Positions 29,120-37,642 of a DNA stretch of 64,000 nucleotides are shown here, in pieces; within the stretch, counting starts at the first letter, position 1; the number at the start of each line of letters is the position of its first letter. The stretch covers positions 124,001 to 188,000 of the forward strand of contig JAIRVG010000060.1 in the NCBI GenBank assembly GCA_031253995.1. The letters run 5' to 3'. This stretch comes from Paucimonas sp. (GTDB taxonomy: Bacteria; Pseudomonadota; Gammaproteobacteria; Pseudomonadales; Pseudomonadaceae). Below the pieces are notes generated by a model that saw nothing but the letters and a program-made list of their open reading frames with translations, was not told where the DNA came from and made no database searches. The position numbers and the translations under genes are program-made.

Positions 29120-29581
29120 ATGAACGTCACGACCCGTGCCCTGCTCTGCCTGCTCCTGCTTTGCGCAAGCATGGGCGCGCGGTCCGATGACCTGATGGAG
29201 AACGACGACCTCGCCGCCGGCGGCGACCTGGGGGAACTCGCTGCGCCAATCGGCCAGCAGGCCCTGATCGCGCAAACCGGCCAGGGCAACACGGCGGGAG
29301 TACAGCAGAGCGGCCAGTCACTGCTCGGCGGCATCACCCAGTCGGGCAGCGACCAGGAAGCCTGGATCCTGCAACAGGGCAACGACCTGATGGCCCTGAT
29401 CAACCAGCAAGGCAGCGGCAACCGCGCAGGCATCAGCCAGACCGGCAGCCACAATCGCGCGCAGATCAACCAGACCGGCAACGACAATGCCGCCACCATC
29501 GACCAGGCCGGCACGGGGCTGCAAAGCGCCGTCAACCAGTCCGGCAACGGCATGAGCGTCTCGGTCAGACAATATCGCTAA
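29120..29581 (+). CDS. csgB: Curlin repeat protein, CsgB-like minor subunit
   Basis: A 153-residue exported protein with signal peptide and at least five curlin repeats of the form Q-x-G-x-x-N-x-A-x-x-x-Q-x-G (for example QTGQGNTAGVQQSG and QTGSHNRAQINQTG). Length equals that of E. coli CsgB/CsgA, which nucleate or form amyloid fibres on the outer membrane. The C terminus ends VSVRQYR, resembling the terminal segment of CsgB. It lies 21 bp after the large secreted protein gene and 27 bp before the giant curlin. The assignment as nucleator is inferred from size and order. Confidence 0.82.
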   Translation: MNVTTRALLCLLLLCASMGARSDDLMENDDLAAGGDLGELAAPIGQQALIAQTGQGNTAGVQQSGQSLLGGITQSGSDQEAWILQQGNDLMALINQQGSGNRAGISQTGSHNRAQINQTGNDNAATIDQAGTGLQSAVNQSGNGMSVSVRQYR

Positions 29582-29608
29582 CGCATTGCACTACCCGGAG
29601 GTTTCATC

Positions 29609-31057
29609 ATGTTCAAGCTTTCGCCCCTTACCGCCGCCATCCTGGTCATTGTCAGTGCCCAGTCCATGGCCGACGACAGCCTGTCCAGCCAGAGCCAGTT
29701 CGGTACCGCCAACATCGCCGACGTGAAGCAGAGCCAGGCCCCGTTCAGCAGCGCCGTCCAGCAGCAGTACGGCCAGGGCAACGACGGGGCCGCGGTGCAG
29801 GACACCGCGAGCAGTACCATCGACCAGTACCAGGCCGGCGACTACAACGCCGGCTACGCCGAGCAGCTGTTCGAAAACACCAGCACGATCACCCAGCAGC
29901 AGCAAGGCGCCTTGAACATCGCCCATGCCAGCCAGTCGATCGGCGCCGGCGGCAACGTGGTGCTGCAAGTGCAACAGGGTACCGGCAACTTCTCCTTCGT
30001 CTACCAGGACAGCCAGGACGCCAGCAACGGCAAGACCTGGCAGTTCGGCGACGGCAACGAGGCCAACATCGAACAGATCTATCCAGGGGTCGGCAACAAC
30101 GCCTTCATCATCCAGTACGGCACCGGCAACTACGGCACCGCCGAGCAACTGTTGCACAACGCCGGTCGCATCGACATCAACCAGGCTGGCGAAGGCAACT
30201 ATGGCTACGGTGACCAGCGCAACGGCCTGGGTGGCAGCATCACCGTCAACCAGGGCGGCGACTACAACGGCAGCGAGGTCTGGCAGGACAGCCAGGAGGC
30301 CAGCCAGGTCAACATCGGCCAGTACGGGCAAAGCAACGAAACGGTGGTCGACCAGAGCTTTGGCGAGAACAACCAGGCCCAGGTACTGCAAGTGGGCGAT
30401 CTCAACGCGATCTATGCCGACCAGTACGAGTCCGTCAGTTCGACCCTGGGCCTGTACCAGCAAGGCACCGGCAACCTGCACTTCACTTACCAGACCGGCG
30501 ACAACCACGTCCTCAGCGCAACCTCGGTGGGCAACGACAACAAGGTCTACGCCAGCAACTGGAAAGGCCCGCAGTCCGGCGGGCAGTTCGGCAGCAGCCA
30601 GCGCGCCACGGTCAGCCAGGTGGGCAGTGGCAACGTTGCCAACTTCACCCAGGACGGCGTGGCCCAGCTCATGACCACGGTTCAGACCGGTAGCGGCAAC
30701 AAGACCACGGTCAACCAAGCGGACAGCTACAACGAGCTGTACTTCGAACAGAACGGCAGCGACAACCTGCTGGTGGCCGACCAGCGTGGTACCGGCAACC
30801 TCATCCAGGGCTCGTCGAACGGTAGCGGCAACAGCAGCGAGTTCGACCAGTCCGGCGACGGCAACCAGGCATTCACCGCGCAGTTGTATGGCAGCGACAA
30901 CCAGATCAGCGTCAAGCAGGCCGACAGCCAGAACGTGGCCTACGTCACCCAGGGCGGGACGGGGAACATTGCCACGGTGGATCAGAGCGGGACCACGCAG
31001 ATGGCGACGGTGCAGCAGTTCGGGTCGGCGAACCAGGCGAGTGTCTTGCAGCAGTAG
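29609..31057 (+). CDS. csgA: Giant curlin repeat protein, CsgA-like major subunit
   Basis: A 482-residue exported protein: signal peptide to about residue 21, then about twenty consecutive Gln/Asn/Gly-rich repeats of ~22-24 residues (for example VNQGGDYNGSEVWQDSQ and QTGSGNKTTVNQADSYNE). E. coli CsgA has five repeats in 151 residues, so this subunit is about three times longer. Repeats are degenerate, with Asp, Glu and Tyr scattered through them, which could bind metal ions. It is the last gene of the operon and is followed by a strong terminator. Export genes csmE, csmF, csmG face it on the opposite strand. Confidence 0.85.
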   Translation: MFKLSPLTAAILVIVSAQSMADDSLSSQSQFGTANIADVKQSQAPFSSAVQQQYGQGNDGAAVQDTASSTIDQYQAGDYNAGYAEQLFENTSTITQQQQGALNIAHASQSIGAGGNVVLQVQQGTGNFSFVYQDSQDASNGKTWQFGDGNEANIEQIYPGVGNNAFIIQYGTGNYGTAEQLLHNAGRIDINQAGEGNYGYGDQRNGLGGSITVNQGGDYNGSEVWQDSQEASQVNIGQYGQSNETVVDQSFGENNQAQVLQVGDLNAIYADQYESVSSTLGLYQQGTGNLHFTYQTGDNHVLSATSVGNDNKVYASNWKGPQSGGQFGSSQRATVSQVGSGNVANFTQDGVAQLMTTVQTGSGNKTTVNQADSYNELYFEQNGSDNLLVADQRGTGNLIQGSSNGSGNSSEFDQSGDGNQAFTAQLYGSDNQISVKQADSQNVAYVTQGGTGNIATVDQSGTTQMATVQQFGSANQASVLQQ

Positions 31058-31071
31058 ATAGCCGGCAAACA

Positions 31072-31105
31072 GAAACCGCGCCCCATCTGGGTCGCGGTTT
31101 TTTTT
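31072..31105 (+). terminator. Rho-independent terminator of the curlin operon
   Basis: Stem AAACCGCG / CGCGGTTT, extended inward by CCC/GGG pairing, followed by a run of T; starts 15 bp after the curlin stop. Confidence 0.85.
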
Positions 31106-31137
31106 GGCTCAACACATAACATTGGATTGGCATGGGC

Positions 31138-31349
31138 GGCGTAGGAGCGGATTCATCCGCGATTGGCCGCGAAGCGGCCACAAAACCGGTATCTGCGGTG
31201 TGTCAGGAAAACTCGGGACTCAGGTTTTACGACGGCTGCGCCGCCGATCGCGGATCAATCCGCTCCCACGCCGACCGCGGCGCACTTGTGGTCTGGTTCT
31301 CTACGCGACAGCGCTGAGAACTCTCACAGAACAACACATGACTCATTGA
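31138..31349. repeat. REP-containing tandem repeat, unit 1
   Basis: About 212 bp, over 90% identical to 31363-31572. It contains a long imperfect palindrome, from GTAGGAGCGGATTCATCCGC to its inverted counterpart ending GATCAATCCGCTCCCAC. The 648-bp gap between the curlin and csmG genes (31058-31705) is filled by the terminator, two such units and a third palindrome; I see no gene in it. Confidence 0.85.
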
Positions 31350-31362
31350 TTTAGCGGGGGAC

Positions 31363-31572
31363 GGCGTGGGAGCGGATTCATCCGCGATTGGCCGCGAAGC
31401 GGCCATAAAACCGGTATCTGCGGTGTGTCAGGAAAACTCGGGACTCAGGTTTTACGACGGCTGCGCCGCCGATCGCGGATCAATCCGCTCCCACCGACCG
31501 CGGCGCACTTGCGGTCTGGTTGTCTGCGCGACAGCGCTGGAAACTCTCATGGGACAACACATGACTCATTGG
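31363..31572. repeat. REP-containing tandem repeat, unit 2
   Basis: Second copy of unit 1, offset about 225 bp with a 2-bp deletion. Both copies end with the same ACAACACATGACTCATT segment, showing tandem duplication. Confidence 0.85.
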
Positions 31573-31585
31573 ATTGGCAGGGACC

Positions 31586-31657
31586 TGTGGGAGCGGGTTT
31601 ACCCGCGATGACGGTAGTGAATCCACCATCGCTATCGCAGGTAAACCCGCTCCCACA
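31586..31657. repeat. REP palindrome of the P. putida type
   Basis: Arms beginning TGTGGGAGCGGGTTTACC and ending in its complement. It lies 48 bp beyond the csmG stop and could act as its 3' hairpin. Confidence 0.8.
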
Positions 31658-31705
31658 AGGTCCGCATCGAGCTCTCGACTTATGTTCTCTGCAGGGCCCG
31701 GCGGG

Positions 31706-32569
31706 TTAGCGCTGGGCCTCGGGATCGATGGTGCTCTGCGACAGATACCGATCCAGCGTTTCATTCTGCACCGGGGCCGAGCCATCCCCCGCCACCTGCC
31801 ACAACCTGCGCTCAATGCCCTGGGCCAGCAAATGCCCGACCGCCGCTTCGATGGCCGACAGCACACAGAGTTGTGCCGGCTCGTTGGTGGTATAGCCAAC
31901 CTCGGCTTCAAGCAGCTTCTTGAATTCGATGAACTTGAACACCCCCGCGCTACGCCCCACCGAGTAGATGGTCTTGCTGGTCATCACGTTCGCCAGCACC
32001 TGGCCGCTGCGCACGTCCACCGCGCGCAGGTTGACCGAGACCTGGTCGACCCGGTATTCGCGGGAAAGATCGATGCCCAGGTAACGCGCGCCCTCGCCAC
32101 CGCTGCGCACGTTGGTGTCGTAGGCAACGATGCCGCCTTCGAGCAGCAGGTTGGCCGCCTGCAACGGCGGCAACTCGCCCTGGATATTCACCGGGGTGTT
32201 GGCCTTCTTCTGCGAGGCACGGATGATCTTGCGTTCGGTCAGCAGGTTCTGCAGCCCTTCCCGCTCCAGCACAACGAACCAGCCACTGGCCTGCAGGGCG
32301 TCCATCAACATGCTGGCCGCGCCCTGGGTCACGCTGGTGGAGAATGAACTGGCCGGCGTCGGCTTGTATTGCCCAGTCTGGTCACGGAAGCCATACACCA
32401 CGGCCATCAGGCGCCCCTTGGGCCGGGGCATCTTGAGCAAGTCGTAATAGGTCGAGGCCCGCGGCGTCAGGGTCGGCGACTCGGTGTCCTGCTCGGCCGT
32501 CACGGTGTCGCGCACGCTGCAACCCTGCAGCGCAGCGACCAACAACCCCAGCATCAGTACTTTTTTCAT
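31706..32569 (-). CDS. csmG: CsmG, CsgG-like curli secretion channel lipoprotein
   Basis: A 287-residue outer-membrane lipoprotein with lipobox LQGC at residues 15-18; E. coli CsgG has 277 residues. Core features of the CsgG fold are present: VVYGFRDQTGQYKP, ASMLMDALQASGWFVVLEREGLQNLLTERKII and LGIDLSREYRVDQVSVNLRAVDVRSGQVL. CsgG forms the nonameric pore for curlin export. Start 32569 was chosen for the GGGAG spacing. It is the last gene of the long xcm/csm operon, so fibre export and Xcm secretion are transcriptionally linked. The csm name follows the P. putida GB-1 description of a csm cluster next to xcmX. Confidence 0.9.
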   Translation of the reverse strand: MKKVLMLGLLVAALQGCSVRDTVTAEQDTESPTLTPRASTYYDLLKMPRPKGRLMAVVYGFRDQTGQYKPTPASSFSTSVTQGAASMLMDALQASGWFVVLEREGLQNLLTERKIIRASQKKANTPVNIQGELPPLQAANLLLEGGIVAYDTNVRSGGEGARYLGIDLSREYRVDQVSVNLRAVDVRSGQVLANVMTSKTIYSVGRSAGVFKFIEFKKLLEAEVGYTTNEPAQLCVLSAIEAAVGHLLAQGIERRLWQVAGDGSAPVQNETLDRYLSQSTIDPEAQR

Positions 32570-32600
32570 GACCATTGCTCCCCATCGACCCAAGGCTCCC

Positions 32601-33020
32601 TCAGGGAGCGAGGCCATTGACCTGGATTTCCGAAATCTCGCCCGTCGCCCTGTCGGTCACGACGATCGTCAGTGCCCCGGAATCGTCGGTGACATCGACG
32701 ACAAAGGCGTCGGTGGACAAGGTCCCCGTGCCGCCGTTGGAGATGTTGTCGAGCAGTTGCCCGAGAAACCGCGACTGCAACTGCGAGGTGAAGCGCTCAA
32801 GGGCGGTGGTGCCGGTGGGCGTGACCCGCGCCTTGAGGTCGGGGTCGTCGTAGTCGTTCTGCGACTGGGCGTTGTTGAGCAACCAGGTGCCATTCAACGG
32901 GTTGCCGCCAAACGCCGGGTTGACCGGGGTGTAGACCAGTTCGGTGGCCTGGACCAGGGCGCAGCCCCCCAGGCCCGCCAGCAGCAGGCAGACGCGCTGC
33001 GCGGGTGTCGTGGTTTTCAT
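32601..33020 (-). CDS. csmF: CsmF, CsgF-like curli assembly protein
   Basis: A 139-residue exported protein with signal peptide ending at VQA. The sequence ELVYTPVNPAFGGNPLNG directly after the cleavage site is the diagnostic CsgF N terminus that inserts into the CsgG pore. CsgF couples the pore to surface nucleation of the fibre. The ATG overlaps the csmE stop (ATGA) and csmG follows after 31 bp. Confidence 0.9.
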   Translation of the reverse strand: MKTTTPAQRVCLLLAGLGGCALVQATELVYTPVNPAFGGNPLNGTWLLNNAQSQNDYDDPDLKARVTPTGTTALERFTSQLQSRFLGQLLDNISNGGTGTLSTDAFVVDVTDDSGALTIVVTDRATGEISEIQVNGLAP

Positions 33021-33409
33021 AGTTCGTCCCTCTCAAGGTCCGTTGTGTCTTGCAACAGGTTCTCCAGCTTGCGCTGGACGATCTGCCCGCGAACCCAATC
33101 GGCGGCCTGGTAGGCCTCCTCCTTGAGCTCCACCGTGTTCGGGGCGAGGAAACGCCGGTACACCAGGCGTTGTTGATACTCGACGGTGACCAGGCTGCCC
33201 CAGCGGGCCGAAGGTCGTTCCCTGACCACCAGGTTGAAATCCATCGGGCTGGTGGCCCGCAACCGTTCGCTGAAGGCGTAATAGAAGTCGTGGCCGATAT
33301 GGGAAATGGTGTCGTCGACGATGAAACCGAGCATTTCCTCATCCGCCCGGGCCATGAGCATCGGCAACAGCATGGCCAGGGCCGCGGCGGCCAGCGCTCG
33401 GCGGTTCAT
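33017..33409 (-). CDS. csmE: CsmE, CsgE-like curlin secretion adaptor
   Basis: A 130-residue exported protein with signal peptide (LAAAALAMLLPMLMARA). The motif EMLGFIVDDTISHIGHDFYYAFSERL is typical of CsgE, the periplasmic adaptor that caps CsgG and gives specificity. It overlaps the stop of xcmX and the start of csmF by four bases each, so the secretion and curli genes are translationally chained. Confidence 0.9.
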   Translation of the reverse strand: MNRRALAAAALAMLLPMLMARADEEMLGFIVDDTISHIGHDFYYAFSERLRATSPMDFNLVVRERPSARWGSLVTVEYQQRLVYRRFLAPNTVELKEEAYQAADWVRGQIVQRKLENLLQDTTDLERDEL

Positions 33410-33939
33410 GGCTGCCGCCCTGGCGCAGCGGAGGACTGGGCCCCCTTGGCCCGACCGGACGCGCCCTCCAGAAAGGCCTTCTCGGCGACGAACTGCCAGT
33501 CCGTGTAGTGGCTCATGCCATTGAAGTCGGACCACTGGCTGGGAAAGTCGGCCTGCTTCAGCGGTGTCCGGGTAGAAGCACTGGCAATTCCGGTGATGCG
33601 CCCGTCGAAGCCACGCTGCAGGGTCCAGTCGCCGCCTCCCACAGGATCCGGGTAAAGCTGGCGGATATGGTGCATGGCCGAGGGAAAGCGGTCGTCCTGC
33701 ACCAGGTCATCGAGGCTTTTCGGGTACTGGGCCAGGCCCGGCGAGGCACGATAGTAGCTGCGCAGCGCCTGGGCATACTGGGTGCCGACCCAGAGCAACT
33801 GGCGCTCGCGCTCACGCTGGGCAACGATCGACCAGACTTCGCCGGCACCGGCCAGGGCGGCCCCCATGAGCATGATCAGCAAGAGCACGCCCAGATAGGT
33901 GAACCCATCGGCCTTACCACTCGGCATAGAGGCTGCCAT
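33406..33939 (-). CDS. xcmX: XcmX, pseudopilin-related protein
   Basis: A 177-residue protein with a type IV pilin-like leader: DG-FTYLGVLLLIMLMGAALAGAGE. The usual Glu at position +5 of the mature chain is Gly. The rest is a soluble domain with WVGTQYAQALRSYY. In P. putida GB-1, xcmX lies between two xcpT-related genes and csmE-F-G, and its disruption blocks transport of the Mn-oxidising factor (established); the order here is identical. The start at 33939, preferred for the GGGAGG box, overlaps the preceding pseudopilin gene by 26 bp. Confidence 0.82.
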   Translation of the reverse strand: MAASMPSGKADGFTYLGVLLLIMLMGAALAGAGEVWSIVAQRERERQLLWVGTQYAQALRSYYRASPGLAQYPKSLDDLVQDDRFPSAMHHIRQLYPDPVGGGDWTLQRGFDGRITGIASASTRTPLKQADFPSQWSDFNGMSHYTDWQFVAEKAFLEGASGRAKGAQSSAAPGRQP

Positions 33940-34288
33940 CGCGCGCCCTCCCGGTAGCTCCGCTCTTGATATCGGCCACCCCGCCAGAAACGCCTTCGGG
34001 GGGCGCGACCAGCACCCAGGAGTCCTTGCGCTCGGTGATCGGGTCGGTCGGCGGGTTGCGCAGGTAACGCTGCTCCACCAACTGGTCGAGGGACTCGGGG
34101 TAATGCCCGGTGTCGCCGTAGTAGTGGTCCAGCGCCTCGCGCATGGCCGACAGGCTCTGGCGCAAGGTGGTTTCCTTGGACGCATCGAGGCTGTTGAAGT
34201 AGCGCGGCAAGGCGATGGTCATCAGGGTGGCGATGATCGCCATGACCACCATCAGTTCCAGCAAGGTAAAACCCTTTTCCCGGCGCAT
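33914..34288 (-). CDS. xcmT2: Type II pseudopilin, GspG/XcpT-like
   Basis: A 124-residue pseudopilin: short leader MRREKG, cleavage before FTLLELMVVMAIIATLM with the conserved +5 Glu, and a C-terminal domain with GHYPESLDQLVEQRYLRNPPTDP typical of GspG. It is processed by a prepilin peptidase encoded elsewhere. Which of the two adjacent pseudopilins is xcmT2 and which xcmT3 is not certain from the sequence; the symbol is positional. Confidence 0.8.
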   Translation of the reverse strand: MRREKGFTLLELMVVMAIIATLMTIALPRYFNSLDASKETTLRQSLSAMREALDHYYGDTGHYPESLDQLVEQRYLRNPPTDPITERKDSWVLVAPPEGVSGGVADIKSGATGRARDGSLYAEW

Positions 34289-34291
34289 GGT

Positions 34292-34765
34292 TCACCACTC
34301 CCGATAGGCGATGCCGTTGAGCCCCTTGCCCCGGGCCTTGGAGTAGACGTCGAACACGTCTGCGCCTTCCCGTGGGTTCTGGGCGGTGCTGTCGTAGGCC
34401 CGCAGCCCCCAGCCGCCGCCGTCCTCGACCTTGGCCGGGGTCAGCGGGTCATGGGGCAGGCGCCGCAGGAAATAGAACCGCGCGCCCTTGGCGCTGCGCA
34501 CATCGCGCACGCCGTCCACCAGGACCTGCAGGTTCGGCGGGTAGCCGCTGCTGTTCAGGGTCTTCTCGATATAGCCGGCATCGAAGGCGCGCTTGTACGC
34601 GTCGATGGCATCGCGGATCTGGTACAGCGCGTTGCGTAGCTCCTGCTCCTTGCCCCGGCGCACCACGGTTTCGGTGAGTGGCGCGGCGAGACTGGCCAGC
34701 AGGCCGACCAAGGCCAGGGTGACCACCACTTCGATCAGGCTGAAACCACGTTGCGAGGCGTTCAT
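34292..34765 (-). CDS. xcmT3: Type II pseudopilin, GspG/XcpT-like
   Basis: A 157-residue pseudopilin with leader MNASQRG and mature start FSLIEVVVTLALVGLLASLAAP (+5 Glu present). The C-terminal domain (YPPNLQVLVDGV, RFYFLRRLPHDPLTPAK) is the GspG type but longer. It begins 2 bp after the secretin stop. The xcmT3 label is positional; it could be xcmT2. Confidence 0.78.
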   Translation of the reverse strand: MNASQRGFSLIEVVVTLALVGLLASLAAPLTETVVRRGKEQELRNALYQIRDAIDAYKRAFDAGYIEKTLNSSGYPPNLQVLVDGVRDVRSAKGARFYFLRRLPHDPLTPAKVEDGGGWGLRAYDSTAQNPREGADVFDVYSKARGKGLNGIAYREW

Positions 34766-34767
34766 GA

Positions 34768-36591
34768 TCAAGGCTTCTCGACGATGACACGGGTGCTGGT
34801 GGCCACCGGGGTGTCGCTGCCGATCACCTCGTCGACCCGACGCTCCGGCGCCTGGATATGCAGGCTGGTTTCCGTCCCGGTGGGGAACTCCATGTCCGAA
34901 GGGCTCTGGTACGGCAGGTTGCGCACGATGCGCGGGGTGATCGAGAGCACCAGCTCGGACTTGCCGACGGTGTCCTTGTTGCTGCCGAACAGGCGCCCCA
35001 GCCCAGGGATGTCACCCAGCCCAGGGATCTTGTTGCCGGTGGCGCCATGGTCGTTGCGCACCAGGCCGGCGAGGATCTGCGTCTCGCCGTCGTGCAGGCG
35101 CAGGGTGGTCTGGGCATTGCGGGTATCGACCTGGACCGGGATGGTGCCCTGGCGGGTCGGCTCCAGCGGCGTGGCATTGCTGACCTCCAGGGCCACCTTG
35201 ATCGCCACTTCGTTGTTCAGGTGCACCACCGGCTGCACTTCGAGCTTCAGGCCGACATCGAGGTAGGTGATGCTTTCGGTGATCACCGGGCCCTGGGTCG
35301 AGGGCACCGAGGTGGCGCTGATGATCGGTACCCGCTGGCCGATATGGATGCGCGCCTGCTCGCGGTTGCTGACCCGGATCACCGGGCTGGCCAGGGTATT
35401 GATGTCGTTGTCCTGGGCGTTGATCTTGGCCTGGGGCGACGGCGAGATGCTGATCCGGCCGGAGTTTATGCCCTTGAGCTGGTCGAGCACGGTCACCGCC
35501 CCGCCGTCACTGTTGAGCACGCCGAAGGTGTTCGGCCATTGCAGGCCGAGGTCGAGGATGCGCTGGCGGGCCACTTCCATCACTTCCACTTCCAGCACCA
35601 CTTCCGGATTGGACTGGTCCTGGGACTGCAGCAGCTTCTCGGCCATGCGGATCGCGTCTTCGCTGTCGCGCATGGTCAGGGTGTTGAGGCGCTCGTCGAC
35701 GAACACGTCGCGGGTCTTCAGCATGGTCTTGATCATGTTCAGCGCGGTGTTGGCGTCGATGCTGGTCAGGTAGAAGGTGCGCATCACCAGCTCCTGGTAA
35801 TCCTTGAGCTTCTGTGGCGAGTCCGGGTAGATCAGCAAGGTGTTCTCGTTGACCACTTTCTGGTGCAGCTGATTCTGTTGCAGCAGCAGGGCCACGGCGT
35901 CCTCGATGCGCACGTCGCGGACGAAGATGGTGGCTTTCATGTCCGGCCGCAGGTCCTTGTCGAAGATGAAGTTGAGGCCGGCGACCTGGGACAGCACCTC
36001 GAAGATGGTCTTCAGGTTGGCGTCGCGAAACTCCAGGGTTACCGGCCGGTCGAGGCGCGTGCGCAGTTGCGGGTACTGCACGACGTTGCGGCTCTGCACC
36101 AGGCGGATATTGCTTTGCAGCTCCAGGGCCTCCTCGTTCTTCGGGTCCAGCTCCAGGATCTGCCTGACCTGGCGCTCGGCACCGAGGATATCGCCGCGGC
36201 GCAGATCGCCCCGGGCCCGTTCGATCTGTTCATCCTGGCTGCGCAGGTAGTCGAACTGGCGCAAGGCATCCTGGGCACGGCGGTTGTTCGGTTCGATGGT
36301 CAGGACCCGGCCATAGGCCAGGCGGGCCGCGGCCACGTTGCGCTGCGCCCGTTCACGGTCGCCTTCGCCGAGCAACGCGGTGATGGCCCGCGCCCGCCCG
36401 CTGTTCAGGGCCAGGTGCAACTCGGTATCGCGGGGGTTCTCCCGCAGGCCTTCCTCGATCCGCGCCAGGCCAGCCTCGTACTGGCCCGACTCGATCAGGT
36501 CGCTGGCCTCCTCGTTGGCCACCCGGGCAGAGCTGCAGGCGGCGAGCGCGACGCACAGGCCAAGGCTCATCAGCAAAGGGTTTCGGTTCAT
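34768..36591 (-). CDS. Secretin (GspD/MshL-like) lipoprotein with N-terminal TPR-like region
   Basis: A 607-residue outer-membrane channel protein with a lipobox LAAC near residue 19. Residues about 30-180 form TPR-like helices (LARIEEGLRENPRDTELHLAL, RVLTIEPNNRRAQDAL); about 180-320 are N-domains with VTLEFRDANLKTIFEVLSQVAGLNFIFDKDLRP; about 340-580 form the secretin core with VPIISATS and LVLSITPRIVR. This combination is nearer to MshL/PilQ-type than to XcpQ. It overlaps the upstream small gene by four bases. Confidence 0.88.
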   Translation of the reverse strand: MNRNPLLMSLGLCVALAACSSARVANEEASDLIESGQYEAGLARIEEGLRENPRDTELHLALNSGRARAITALLGEGDRERAQRNVAAARLAYGRVLTIEPNNRRAQDALRQFDYLRSQDEQIERARGDLRRGDILGAERQVRQILELDPKNEEALELQSNIRLVQSRNVVQYPQLRTRLDRPVTLEFRDANLKTIFEVLSQVAGLNFIFDKDLRPDMKATIFVRDVRIEDAVALLLQQNQLHQKVVNENTLLIYPDSPQKLKDYQELVMRTFYLTSIDANTALNMIKTMLKTRDVFVDERLNTLTMRDSEDAIRMAEKLLQSQDQSNPEVVLEVEVMEVARQRILDLGLQWPNTFGVLNSDGGAVTVLDQLKGINSGRISISPSPQAKINAQDNDINTLASPVIRVSNREQARIHIGQRVPIISATSVPSTQGPVITESITYLDVGLKLEVQPVVHLNNEVAIKVALEVSNATPLEPTRQGTIPVQVDTRNAQTTLRLHDGETQILAGLVRNDHGATGNKIPGLGDIPGLGRLFGSNKDTVGKSELVLSITPRIVRNLPYQSPSDMEFPTGTETSLHIQAPERRVDEVIGSDTPVATSTRVIVEKP

Positions 36592-37094
36592 TGCGAGCTC
36601 CCCACGGACAGTGTCCGGGACACATGCAGTGGCAGGTAGACGAAGCTCAGTTCCTGTTCGGAAATGCCTTCGACCCGCCAGGTTTCATCGATCACGTCGC
36701 CTTGGCGCACGACGTATATTTTTTCCCCGTCCTGCAGAAACACCTGCAGGTCACGCCGGTCATCGAGCCTGCCGACGAACTGGAACGGCATGTCTGGTGC
36801 CATGGGCGCCTGTACCGCCGGGGCGACGCTGACCGGCTGCTCGACGACCGTGGCCACGCTCGGCGCCGCCCTCCAGCTGTGGCTGGCGAACAGATCGCCG
36901 GCCGGGCTGAGGTCGCGGATCGGCGCGCTGTCGCCCTTGCCGCTGGTGGCCCGGGTAGCGTGTTTCGCCGGGGTGGCCAGGGCCACGCCCGCCTCCACCG
37001 GCTGCGCCCCGTCCTCGAAGTAACCGGCGCCCGCGGCCAGCAACACCGCCGTGCCGAAGAACGCCAACCAACCCGCCGCGCGTTTAGCGTTCAT
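36588..37094 (-). CDS. GspC/PilP-like inner-membrane linker protein
   Basis: A 168-residue protein with one N-terminal membrane helix (AGWLAFFGTAVLLAAGAGYF), a Pro/Ala-rich linker and a C-terminal beta domain PFQFVGRLDDRRDLQVFLQDGEKIYVVRQGDVIDETWRVEGIS that resembles the HR domain of GspC and the PilP beta domain, which contact the secretin. The ATG shares one base with the stop of the preceding gene. Classical XcpP was reported as missing from xcm clusters, so this is probably a distant functional equivalent. Confidence 0.65.
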   Translation of the reverse strand: MNAKRAAGWLAFFGTAVLLAAGAGYFEDGAQPVEAGVALATPAKHATRATSGKGDSAPIRDLSPAGDLFASHSWRAAPSVATVVEQPVSVAPAVQAPMAPDMPFQFVGRLDDRRDLQVFLQDGEKIYVVRQGDVIDETWRVEGISEQELSFVYLPLHVSRTLSVGSSQ

Positions 37095-37642
37095 CACGAC
37101 CTCGACAGATAAAGGGTCATACGGATCCGCCCGTTCAGGTCGGTGTCGCCGATCTTCTTGCGCTGGAACTCAAGGTCCTCCACCACCAGCGCCGGCAGCT
37201 GGCCAAGCAAGGCGTGGAGGAAGCGCCGCAGTTGCGGATAGCTGCCGCGCACCGGCAGCAGGATCTGGTAGCGCGCCAGGTGGGTCTTCGGGTCGACGCC
37301 AAGGGCGTACTCGCCCCGCGCCAGGGTGATGTGCTCCTGGGCGGCCAGGGCGTAGATACGGTCGATGGCCACCGTCGCCTGGGGCTGGGACGGCAGCTTG
37401 CTGCGAAAGTCGTCAAGCTGGCGTTGCGGTACGACCGGTGCCGCCAGGCTGCCGTCGTTGACCCGGGCCAGGTACTCGCTGGCGTCGCGGGTCTCCTGGC
37501 GAAGCTGTTGCAGGGCCTGCCAGCCCGGGACCAGACCGGCCAGGCCGTAGGCCAGGCCCGCCAACAGCAACCCGGCGCCCAGCAGGCCGGGAATGCCGAG
37601 GCCTTGCAGGTATTCGTGGACGAGCAGTCTAGGGATTCGCAT
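37094..37642 (-). CDS. PilO/GspM-like inner-membrane protein
   Basis: A 182-residue protein with one membrane helix (LLGAGLLLAGLAYGLAGLV, 20-38) followed by a coiled-coil segment and a ferredoxin-like C-terminal domain (TVAIDRIYALAAQEHITLARGEY, SYPQLRRFLHALLGQLPALVVEDLEFQRKK). The pattern is that of PilO/GspM in pilus and type II assembly platforms. It overlaps the previous gene by 14 bp. The family assignment rests on topology and order more than on strong motifs. Confidence 0.65.
   Translation of the reverse strand: MRIPRLLVHEYLQGLGIPGLLGAGLLLAGLAYGLAGLVPGWQALQQLRQETRDASEYLARVNDGSLAAPVVPQRQLDDFRSKLPSQPQATVAIDRIYALAAQEHITLARGEYALGVDPKTHLARYQILLPVRGSYPQLRRFLHALLGQLPALVVEDLEFQRKKIGDTDLNGRIRMTLYLSRS

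Noticed and set aside
31138..31657. CRISPR-like array
   Set aside because: Units are long, contain internal palindromes and are duplicated with their spacers; no cas genes are near. They are REP elements.
36588..37094. Firm naming of the small platform genes as xcpP, xcpY or xcpZ homologues
   Set aside because: Motif support is weak and published xcm clusters were described as lacking these; only topology and order support the equivalence.
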